Positions 1 through 5,526 of a stretch of DNA of 6,448 bases are shown here, piece by piece. Source of the stretch: Candidatus Parcubacteria bacterium. GTDB taxonomy: Bacteria; Patescibacteriota; Minisyncoccia; Phycocordibacterales; Phycocordibacteraceae. Location of the stretch: NCBI GenBank assembly GCA_027459545.1, contig DAIDID010000027.1:1-6448 (forward strand). The letters are read 5' to 3'. The position numbers and the translations under genes are program-made. Within the stretch, counting starts at the first letter, position 1, and the number at the start of each line of letters is the position of its first letter. The notes below the pieces were generated by a model. It did not search any database and was not told where the DNA came from. It saw only the letters and a list, made by a program, of their open reading frames with translations.

Positions 1-1283
1 TCGCCAATATGATCGTGGACAATATATCCATCGAGATCAACAAGGTACTCATGTGGCCAGTATTCATTTTGATATGCATTCCATGTTTTGTATTCGTTAT
101 CAAGAACTACAGGATACTGAATGCCGAGCTGCTTCATAGCAGCTGCAACGTTGCTTTCTACATGCTCAAATGCAAACTCTGGCGTACTTACTCCTACTAT
201 GACTAGGCCATAGTTTTTATACTTGGCATACCAGGAATTAAGATATGGAATGGTTCGTTGGCAATTTATACAACTATACGTCCAAAAATCTACAAGCACT
301 ACGTCTTTGTTACGGTATTGAGAAAGTGTTATTGGTTGACCGCCAGTATTTAAGTAGCCATCGGGTGAAACAAACTGTGGTGCAAGTGGATACATTGCTG
401 ACTTCTTCGCTAGAATAGCAGCGAGCATCGGTGTGAGACTGGTATTTGCTGCTTCTTCTGTAGTTGTGGACTCTGGCATAAGCGAAAGACCAGTTGTTCC
501 TGTAGTGCTTGCTGTTAAACCGTTTTGCGATTCATGAGCAGTTTTTGCAATACTTTGAGATACAGCCTTTGTTTCTAAAAGATGTTGCTCAATAGTGGTT
601 TCATCAAAAATCTTATAGAGTGGCGCTTCGATAGACGCAGTGAGATTTGCTGCAATAAGAATTCCTACAACAATAAAAATCGCTCCCATGACCTTCTTAA
701 AGATACCGTTTGGATTTGATGCTACACCGAGTGTATCTAGAATTTTTTGCCCGACAAATGCAACAACGAGCAGAGAAAAACAAAGACCTACAATGTAAGC
801 AAGTATGTCTGCAACACCAGCAGCAAGACTAGCAGGAAGAACTGTTGCAAGCACAATAAAATACGTCGGACTACAACTTGAAAAAACTGGACCCAGAGAA
901 CCTCCTATAAGCACATCTCCCCAAAAGCTTTGCTTTGCAAAACCAGCATTCATTGTAGAGCTCGAATCTGCATTTATTTTTGCAGTAAAAGGCAAACTGT
1001 CCCATGCCTTCGGAAAAAGCATAAAGAATCCAACGATGATAATTAGTCCGCCAGAGAAATCAGTCCAAAACCACGGAGGTACGGCGATGAAAATTGTAAG
1101 TACTTTAAGAATAAGAGTAAAAATGAATACAGAAATACCAAGCGAAACAGTAACCGTAAGAGCACGCTTAATGCTACGATCACCAGAAATTGATCCACCT
1201 ACGATAATAGGCAAAAGCGGAAGTACGCACGGCGATAGTACTGTAAGAAAACCTGCAAGTAATGCTATTAGGAAAAGTGCCAT
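1..1283 (-). CDS. dipZ: DipZ-type CcdA-thioredoxin fusion, C-terminus cut by window edge
   Basis: This reading frame is open from an ATG at 1283 down to the left edge (427 codons, no stop), so the end of the protein is missing. Residues 1 to about 235 are a CcdA/DsbD-like membrane domain. It starts with a hydrophobic helix carrying SPCVLPLLP (Cys19), and the second redox cysteine lies in FSSCSPTY (Cys137). A Ser/Thr/Ala-rich linker follows (about 240-300). A TlpA-like thioredoxin domain then has the active site WTYSCINC (Cys338/Cys341) and later a YWPHEYLVD segment. Proteins of this family pass electrons from cytoplasmic thioredoxin across the membrane to reduce extracytoplasmic disulfides. 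The missing part may hold the extra C-terminal domain of full DipZ proteins. The start is supported by the CcdA N-terminus and by a promoter 40-70 bases upstream. No Shine-Dalgarno is visible. The family assignment is firm; the partner proteins are unknown. Confidence 0.93.
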   Translation of the reverse strand, partial: MALFLIALLAGFLTVLSPCVLPLLPIIVGGSISGDRSIKRALTVTVSLGISVFIFTLILKVLTIFIAVPPWFWTDFSGGLIIIVGFFMLFPKAWDSLPFTAKINADSSSTMNAGFAKQSFWGDVLIGGSLGPVFSSCSPTYFIVLATVLPASLAAGVADILAYIVGLCFSLLVVAFVGQKILDTLGVASNPNGIFKKVMGAIFIVVGILIAANLTASIEAPLYKIFDETTIEQHLLETKAVSQSIAKTAHESQNGLTASTTGTTGLSLMPESTTTEEAANTSLTPMLAAILAKKSAMYPLAPQFVSPDGYLNTGGQPITLSQYRNKDVVLVDFWTYSCINCQRTIPYLNSWYAKYKNYGLVIVGVSTPEFAFEHVESNVAAAMKQLGIQYPVVLDNEYKTWNAYQNEYWPHEYLVDLDGYIVHDHIG

Positions 1284-1322
1284 AGTTTAGTGAGCGGTGA
1301 GCTAGGTGATGGGTATGACTTA

Positions 1323-1351
1323 ATTCTATGCGCATTTCATACACATGTAAA
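1323..1351 (-). promoter_or_regulatory. sigma70-like promoter of dipZ
   Basis: On the minus strand a -35 box TTTACA (1351-1346) and a -10 box TAGAAT (1328-1323) are separated by exactly 17 bases. Each matches the consensus at five of six positions. Transcription would start near 1316, leaving a leader of roughly 30 bases before the dipZ ATG. The -35 box is the right half of a perfect palindrome. This promoter suggests dipZ can be expressed separately from the HTH/membrane-protein pair upstream of it. Confidence 0.6.
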
Positions 1352-1363
1352 GTCTACTTTACA
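1346..1363. promoter_or_regulatory. candidate operator, perfect 18-bp palindrome over the dipZ -35 box
   Basis: The sequence TGTAAAGTCTACTTTACA has 8-bp arms (TGTAAAGT and ACTTTACA) around a 2-base centre. Its position over the -35 box fits a repressor that blocks RNA polymerase. The dyad is the size expected for a small dimeric HTH protein. The HTH regulator encoded at 1763-1975 is the nearest candidate, but nothing in the sequence proves it binds here, and I see no second copy of the palindrome upstream of that gene. I do not recognise the motif as a known regulator box. Confidence 0.55.
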
Positions 1364-1383
1364 GGAAAAGTTACTAGCTTTTT

Positions 1384-1758
1384 CTATCGATACGTATCTG
1401 CATAAAAACGAGCGAAGAGTTTTGAAACAATCATAACTGCAAGCGTAAGCGGGATCCAAAAGTCAATTTTTTGCGTAAAGCCTTGGTACACAAGTGCAGT
1501 AGTAAGAACAGCAGCTGCACTTAAATAGGCTGCCCTACCTGCATGAGTACGGTGCCACTCTTCACGCTCATCTGATGCGGTTTCGGTAAAAATAAAACCT
1601 GCCCATACAAAAACCAAAGCTGCAATAACAACCAGCACAGAAACGAGCATCATGCTTGGCATCCAAAAAGTGAAAGGGTTCCCTATGAGCACAAGAAGAA
1701 CGATGAGGACGATTGCAACGATTCTTTCGAACATCGCTTTTCCAAATAGTTTTTGCAT
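1384..1758 (-). CDS. small four-helix membrane protein paired with HTH regulator
   Basis: This is a 124-residue protein of unknown function. Four hydrophobic segments lie at about residues 10-26, 35-57, 78-94 and 100-116. A charged central loop, DEREEWHRTHAGR (63-75), separates the two helix pairs. The layout resembles the DUF2178-like membrane proteins often encoded beside small Cro/C1 regulators; that resemblance is from memory and not from a search. A longer frame starts at 1839, but it overlaps the HTH gene and would put a polar stretch ahead of the first helix. The ATG at 1758, four bases after the HTH stop codon, is therefore preferred, with Met9 (1734) as an alternative. Tight spacing implies co-transcription with the regulator. 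A role as membrane sensor or antagonist of the regulator is plausible but unproven. Confidence 0.75.
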   Translation of the reverse strand: MQKLFGKAMFERIVAIVLIVLLVLIGNPFTFWMPSMMLVSVLVVIAALVFVWAGFIFTETASDEREEWHRTHAGRAAYLSAAAVLTTALVYQGFTQKIDFWIPLTLAVMIVSKLFARFYADTYR

Positions 1759-1762
1759 AAAA

Positions 1763-1975
1763 TTATGTGTGTTTGGTAATGCTAAAAATATCTTCAACGC
1801 GCACGCCAAAGGCGTGCGCGATTCTAAGAGCAAGAGCAACTGACGGTGTATATTTTCCTTTTTCTATAGCAATTATAGTCTGACGAGAAACTCCCACGTG
1901 CTGTGCAAGCATCTCTTGAGTCATTTCATGCTTGGTACGCTCTTTAAGAACTGCATTTTGTATTGCTCGCTCCAT
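1763..1975 (-). CDS. Cro/C1 (XRE)-type HTH transcriptional regulator
   Basis: This is a 70-residue DNA-binding protein made of little more than one HTH_3 domain. The helix-turn-helix is clear: [20 protein letters not shown] (18-37), then EKGKYTPS (38-45) and a [11 protein letters not shown] helix (48-58), ending in VEDIF. The same layout is seen in the short YozG-like regulators. The frame extends upstream to a possible ATG at 2011, but family members start close to the [13 protein letters not shown] segment, so 1975 is chosen. A TATAGT box seven bases before this ATG would produce a nearly leaderless mRNA. The gene is followed at once by the membrane protein and is divergent from the mannose operon. 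It could regulate itself, the mannose operon, or dipZ through the palindrome at 1346-1363. Confidence 0.88.
   Translation of the reverse strand: MERAIQNAVLKERTKHEMTQEMLAQHVGVSRQTIIAIEKGKYTPSVALALRIAHAFGVRVEDIFSITKHT
1798..1820. repeat. perfect GC-rich hairpin inside HTH gene (10-bp stem, AAA loop)
   Basis: The arms CGCGCACGCC (1798-1807) and GGCGTGCGCG (1811-1820) pair perfectly around the triplet AAA. The hairpin falls on the codons for the conserved IAHAFGVRV segment near the C-terminus of the HTH protein, so it is not an inserted element. It stands out as a GC block in an AT-leaning gene. No T-run follows on either side, so it is not a standard terminator. Confidence 0.8.
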
Positions 1976-2083
1976 GAAGAGCACTATAGAATTTTTTCCC
2001 GAGTTATGCACGTTTTGTCAATATCCACAGTCTGCATTATGGCTAAAATGCTGTATTGTGTATATAGCTCCTAATTTCTACCT
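1976..2083. promoter_or_regulatory. divergent intergenic region with weak promoter candidates
   Basis: This 108-bp gap separates the minus-strand HTH gene from the plus-strand mannose operon and must hold both promoters unless the HTH gene starts further upstream. On the minus strand TATAGT (1988-1983) lies seven bases before the HTH ATG. A perfect TTGACA (2021-2016) sits too far from it (27 bases) to be its partner. On the plus strand TATATA (2061-2066), preceded by TG, could be the -10 of the operon, leaving a leader of about 10 bases, but it has no convincing -35. A small dyad GCATT/AATGC surrounds 2034-2051. None of these is strong alone. Confidence 0.35.
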
Positions 2084-2437
2084 ATGAACCTTCTATCTCA
2101 TTACTTTACTGAAAATCGCCCGTGGGGGTCGTTTGAAAACTTTACACTAAATGAATCCAGCACGGTAAAGATCCTTCGTGTTGCACCGGGTAAACGCTTC
2201 TCACTACAAAAACACTCTCACAGAAGTGAATATTGGAAAGTAATTGCTGGAGATGGGATTGCGCAAGTTAATGAAAAAGAAACTCGTGTAAAAGCAGGTG
2301 ATGAAATACACGTACCTGTTGACACACCGCATCGACTTACTGGAGGCGAACAAGGCATTGCTGTACTCGAAATATCTTTTGGAGAGTTTGAGGAAAACGA
2401 CATAGTACGAACTGAGGACGACTTCGGCCGTACATAG
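2084..2437 (+). CDS. cupin mannose-6-phosphate isomerase, type II
   Basis: A single-domain cupin of 117 residues that resembles the stand-alone type II phosphomannose isomerase domain, the C-terminal part of bifunctional ManC/AlgA proteins. It should interconvert mannose-6-phosphate and fructose-6-phosphate in the cytoplasm. Diagnostic parts are the opening RPWGSFENF (12-20), the cupin motif 1 SLQKHSHRSEYWKVIAGDG (40-58) with metal ligand candidates Gln42/His44/His46/Glu49, the second motif AGDEIHVPVDTPHRL (71-85) with His83, and the closing VRTEDDFGR. Length and ends match the family, so it is complete. It is the first gene of the operon, with 11 bases to the next start. No Shine-Dalgarno is seen; the ATG at 2084 fits the homologous N-terminus. 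Other sugar-phosphate cupins are possible, but the RPWG and EDDFGR ends are typical of this one. Confidence 0.9.
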   Translation: MNLLSHYFTENRPWGSFENFTLNESSTVKILRVAPGKRFSLQKHSHRSEYWKVIAGDGIAQVNEKETRVKAGDEIHVPVDTPHRLTGGEQGIAVLEISFGEFEENDIVRTEDDFGRT

Positions 2438-2448
2438 ATACTATACCT

Positions 2449-3618
2449 ATGGCGTATATACTTTTTTTTGGTCTCGTACTAGCTTCTCTTTTTGTTTCTG
2501 GACTATTCGTCTGGGGGCTATGGGAGCTTTGTACACAGATACCTCGACAAAAAAAGCGCTATGAAAAAGAGCGTAAACGACTTTCTTTCAATCGAAACGA
2601 AAAAAATCCAATTCTTCATCCAAGCTCATATGATTTTGAAGGTCAGGCAGTGATGAACCCTGCTGCAATACATGACGGAGAAAAAACTCATCTTTTTTAT
2701 CGTGCAATAGGTACTGATGGTATATCACGCATCGGCTATGCAAATTCTAAAGACGGTATATCGGTAGACGAACGACTTCCCTATCCCGTCTTTGCGCTTG
2801 AGGGACCAGACCCGCACCTTTCTGCGCTGCGACGATCATATGCAGAAAAAAACTATCCCGCTCTTGTGGCATCTGGTGGTAGTTGGGGTGGCACTGAAGA
2901 TCCGCGCGCGGTCGTCATAGACGACCGCGCGTACGTATCCTTTTCTGCATTTCATAATTGGGACTCAGTTCGCATAGGTGTCACTTCTATAGCTATGGAT
3001 GATTTAAAGCAGAAACGATGGAAATGGACGCCACCGATATTTCTTTCACCACAAAATCAAGTTCATAAAAACTGGGTGCTCTTCCCTGAAAAAATATTTG
3101 GTAAGTTCGCAGTTATCCATAGCATTTCACCAAAAGTCGAGGTTGCATATCGAGACAATATATTGAAAGTCGGAACACACGAACCTCACATTAAAAGTCT
3201 TGAAGGTCCACGAACAAATTTCATCGATCAAAAGTCAGGCTTCTGGCACGAACGCATGCGAGGGCCTGGAACTCCTCCAATAAAAACTCCACATGGTTGG
3301 CTTCTTTTCTATCATGCGATGCAGAAAAATGAACCCAGTAAATATAAACTCGGCGCGATGCTTCTAGATGCAAATGATCCAAGTAAGATACTGGCGCGCT
3401 CGCCAGCTCCCGTACTTGAACCAGAAGCACACTACGAAACGAACGGTGCAAAGCCTGGAATCGTCTATGCTTCGGGAGCAACAGTCCACAATGATCTTCT
3501 TACGCTTTACTATGGTGCTGCGGATAATTTCATCTGCTCAGCAAGCGCACCATTTACAGAATTTGTAAATCGGCTCAAGCATCACGACAAACCTATGCTT
3601 ATGCCAGCGATTATATAA
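2449..3618 (+). CDS. membrane-anchored GH130-family beta-mannoside phosphorylase
   Basis: A 389-residue protein with one N-terminal transmembrane helix (about 3-26), a strongly basic stretch RQKKRYEKERKR (33-44), and a GH130 five-bladed propeller from about 50 to 375. Charges after the helix predict the enzyme domain stays on the cytoplasmic side. GH130 enzymes cleave beta-mannosides with phosphate to release mannose-1-phosphate. Family marks are MNPAAI, TEDPR with the presumed catalytic Asp151, LFPEK with Lys215, PPIKTPHGWLLFYHA with Tyr288/His289, LGAMLLDANDPSKIL and the closing YYGAADN. The basic and aromatic residues expected to hold phosphate seem present, favouring a phosphorylase over a hydrolase. 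A loop before EDPR (about 120-148) is longer than in the other two GH130 domains here. Six bases separate it from the next gene. Linkage specificity cannot be read from sequence. Confidence 0.9.
   Translation: MAYILFFGLVLASLFVSGLFVWGLWELCTQIPRQKKRYEKERKRLSFNRNEKNPILHPSSYDFEGQAVMNPAAIHDGEKTHLFYRAIGTDGISRIGYANSKDGISVDERLPYPVFALEGPDPHLSALRRSYAEKNYPALVASGGSWGGTEDPRAVVIDDRAYVSFSAFHNWDSVRIGVTSIAMDDLKQKRWKWTPPIFLSPQNQVHKNWVLFPEKIFGKFAVIHSISPKVEVAYRDNILKVGTHEPHIKSLEGPRTNFIDQKSGFWHERMRGPGTPPIKTPHGWLLFYHAMQKNEPSKYKLGAMLLDANDPSKILARSPAPVLEPEAHYETNGAKPGIVYASGATVHNDLLTLYYGAADNFICSASAPFTEFVNRLKHHDKPMLMPAII
2905..2931. repeat. perfect GC-rich hairpin inside GH130 gene (12-bp stem, ATA loop)
   Basis: The arms CGCGCGGTCGTC (2905-2916) and GACGACCGCGCG (2920-2931) pair perfectly around ATA. 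The hairpin begins in the arginine codon of the catalytic EDPR motif and covers the codons for RAVVIDDRA. The peptide aligns with the same part of the other GH130 domains (RITQIDDTLY, RATFFEGKWY) without any insertion, so the palindrome is carried by codon choice. No T-run follows it. Confidence 0.85.
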
Positions 3619-3624
3619 AGTACT

Positions 3625-5526
3625 ATGCTCACTGTTTTTCGCTCACCTAAAAATCCTTTTATTTCACCAACGCGATCCCGATCGTTTGAAGCTATTGGTG
3701 CTTTTAATCCCTCCGTAGTAGCACATGGTACAGATGTACATGTGTTTTATAGAGCTATGGCAGAACCCGATAATTTACGTACACCGGGGCGCGGCTTTTC
3801 GACTATTGGTTACGCGAAATCATGTGATGGTGGAAAAACGTTTGGAAGCCGAAAGCAAATTTTGCAAGCAGATGAGACATGGGAAGCATTTGGCTGCGAG
3901 GATCCACGCGCTACTTTTTTTGAAGGTAAGTGGTATGTCTTTTACACCGCGCTCGGAGGATTTCCGTTTGGCCCAGACAATATCCGTGCTGCAGTCGCTA
4001 TTGGAAACAAACCAGATCAACTTACGGAGAGGCATTTAATGACTCCTTTTAATGCAAAAGCCGCTACACTTTTCCCTGAAAGAATAAACGGTGAGGCTGT
4101 GCTGCTCATTACAGCACACACTGACTTCACTGAAGAATACCCTCGACCAACTATCGGTATTGCTCGATCGAAACATATTGAAGACTTCTGGGATCCGGCA
4201 TTTTGGATTGAATGGCACACACACTTACATGATCACGCATTTCCTGATGTTCGTCGTTCTGATAGTGAACATATGGAAATAGGAGCTAGTCCGATTCTTA
4301 CTAATAAAGGCTGGTTGATTATTTATTCACACATTCAAAAATACTATGACGCGCAACATAGAATTTTTGGAATTGAGGCACTACTACTCGACACACACGA
4401 TCCTCAAAAAATTATTTCTCGAACTGAGTTTCCGTTTCTTGTACCTGAAGAGTCGTATGAGCGTTACGGACTTGTATCAAATATCGTCTTTCCTACTGGT
4501 GCACGAATTGTGAGCGACAGATTAGAAATATATTATGGAGCTGCTGATACAGTTTGTGCAATGGCACAACTATCTCTTTCAGACTTACTTTCAAGCATGG
4601 ATTCGGCAGAGCGAACGTCTTTTGTGCAACGCTCTCAAAATGAACCGATAGTAAAACCAATTCCTGAACATGCGTGGGAATCTGCGAGTGTTAGTAACGC
4701 AGCAGCGATCGATCTGAATGGTTCTGTGCACCTTTTATATCGTGGTACTGACGCACAGAACCATTCTTCGATTGGGTATGCGCGTCTTGCTGATGCACTG
4801 CATGTAGATGAGCGCCTTTCAGAACCAGTATATGAGCCGCGTGAAAATTTTGAGTCTCATGGCACCGAAGATCCAAGAATTACGCAAATCGATGACACTT
4901 TGTATCTTGCCTATACAGCTTTTGATGGCACTCGTGCGCGCGGTGCAGTTTCTTGGATTTCAAAAGAAAATTTCCTAGCACATACTTTTGACTGGTCTAA
5001 GCCGATAGCCATTACTCCTGAAGATGTAAACGACAAAGACTTGTGTATATTCCCAGAGCGCATAAATGGAAAGGCATTACTTATGCATCGTATAGATCCA
5101 AATATCTGCGCAGAAGCGTTCGACATGCCTCCGACTCACAGCACGACAAGTTGTACCGAAATAATGGGACCTCGCCCTGGGATGTGGGATGCAGAAAAAA
5201 TTGGAGCCGCTGCACCGCCCATACGAGTTGAGGAAGGTTGGCTATGTATCTACCATGGCGTTGGTTCTGATTTTACCTACAGACTTGGCGCAGCTCTGCT
5301 TGATGCTGAAACCGCAACTACCGTACTTTCAAGAACAAGTGCCCCTATTTTAAGCCCAGAACTTCAGTGGGAAAAAGAAGGAGTTGTAAAAAATGTAATT
5401 TTCTCATGTGGTGCAGTGCTTCGAGGCGATACTCTTTTCATATACTACGGAGGAGCAGACACTGCGATAGGTGTTGCCACTATTTCAAAGAAAAAATTAC
5501 TAGAGAAACTGCTTCCTAACATATGA
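3625..5526 (+). CDS. tandem double-domain GH130 glycoside phosphorylase
   Basis: A 633-residue soluble protein, about twice the usual GH130 length, made of two complete copies of the fold. Copy one (about 3-325) has FNPSVV, CEDPR (Asp93), LFPER (Arg153), GWLIIYSHIQ (Tyr234/Ser235/His236), IEALLLDTHDPQKII and YYGAADT. Copy two (about 339-630) has SNAAAI, TEDPR (Asp416), IFPER (Arg479), PPIRVEEGWLCIYHGV (Tyr543/His544), LGAALLDAETATTVL and YYGGADT. Both keep the presumed catalytic Asp. Copy two has the canonical YHG motif; copy one differs there, so its substrate or activity may differ. There is no signal peptide or membrane helix, so it should act in the cytoplasm. The expected product of phosphorolysis is mannose-1-phosphate, which suits the phosphomannomutase gene that overlaps its stop codon by four bases. 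Beta-1,2-, beta-1,4- or other mannosidic specificity is undetermined. Confidence 0.9.
   Translation: MLTVFRSPKNPFISPTRSRSFEAIGAFNPSVVAHGTDVHVFYRAMAEPDNLRTPGRGFSTIGYAKSCDGGKTFGSRKQILQADETWEAFGCEDPRATFFEGKWYVFYTALGGFPFGPDNIRAAVAIGNKPDQLTERHLMTPFNAKAATLFPERINGEAVLLITAHTDFTEEYPRPTIGIARSKHIEDFWDPAFWIEWHTHLHDHAFPDVRRSDSEHMEIGASPILTNKGWLIIYSHIQKYYDAQHRIFGIEALLLDTHDPQKIISRTEFPFLVPEESYERYGLVSNIVFPTGARIVSDRLEIYYGAADTVCAMAQLSLSDLLSSMDSAERTSFVQRSQNEPIVKPIPEHAWESASVSNAAAIDLNGSVHLLYRGTDAQNHSSIGYARLADALHVDERLSEPVYEPRENFESHGTEDPRITQIDDTLYLAYTAFDGTRARGAVSWISKENFLAHTFDWSKPIAITPEDVNDKDLCIFPERINGKALLMHRIDPNICAEAFDMPPTHSTTSCTEIMGPRPGMWDAEKIGAAAPPIRVEEGWLCIYHGVGSDFTYRLGAALLDAETATTVLSRTSAPILSPELQWEKEGVVKNVIFSCGAVLRGDTLFIYYGGADTAIGVATISKKKLLEKLLPNI
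4716..4766. repeat. perfect 14-bp inverted repeat inside tandem GH130 gene
   Basis: GAATGGTTCTGTGC (4716-4729) and its exact reverse complement GCACAGAACCATTC (4753-4766) flank 23 bases. They lie at the start of the second GH130 domain, over codons for NGSVH and AQNHSS. A stem this long with a short loop is unlikely by chance in a window this size. It is inside a normal, conserved coding region and does not look like an inserted element. Confidence 0.8.

Noticed and set aside
805..1290. 161-codon plus-strand open frame
   Set aside because: It is antisense to the CcdA domain of dipZ, whose reading frame is unmistakable. The plus-strand product has no recognisable features.
1364..1384. Possible terminator after the membrane-protein gene
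   Set aside because: Only a weak AAAAG/CTTTT stem is present, with no GC-rich stem or T-run.
1389..1398. 10-bp palindrome GATACGTATC at the end of the membrane-protein gene
   Set aside because: Several palindromes of this length are expected by chance; there is no promoter or other context.
1492..1522. 8-bp inverted repeat AAGTGCAG/CTGCACTT
   Set aside because: A few 8-bp repeats with loops under 30 bases are expected by chance in a window of this size. The same applies to 2749-2793.
1652..1843. 63-codon plus-strand open frame
   Set aside because: It lies opposite the membrane-protein and HTH genes and has no family resemblance; it is a shadow.
2016..2021. Perfect TTGACA on the minus strand as -35 box of the HTH gene
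   Set aside because: No acceptable -10 box lies 16-18 bases downstream. The nearest good one, TATAGT, is 27 bases away.
3391..3406. 6-bp hairpin CTGGCG/CGCCAG
   Set aside because: Short stem over a conserved GH130 motif; chance level.
3221..3481. 86-codon minus-strand open frame
   Set aside because: It is antisense to conserved GH130 sequence; a shadow frame.
5524..5526. Recoding of TGA as an amino acid, as in some candidate phyla
   Set aside because: This TGA ends a complete GH130 domain and overlaps the next start codon. No other gene has an in-frame TGA, so the standard stop use fits.
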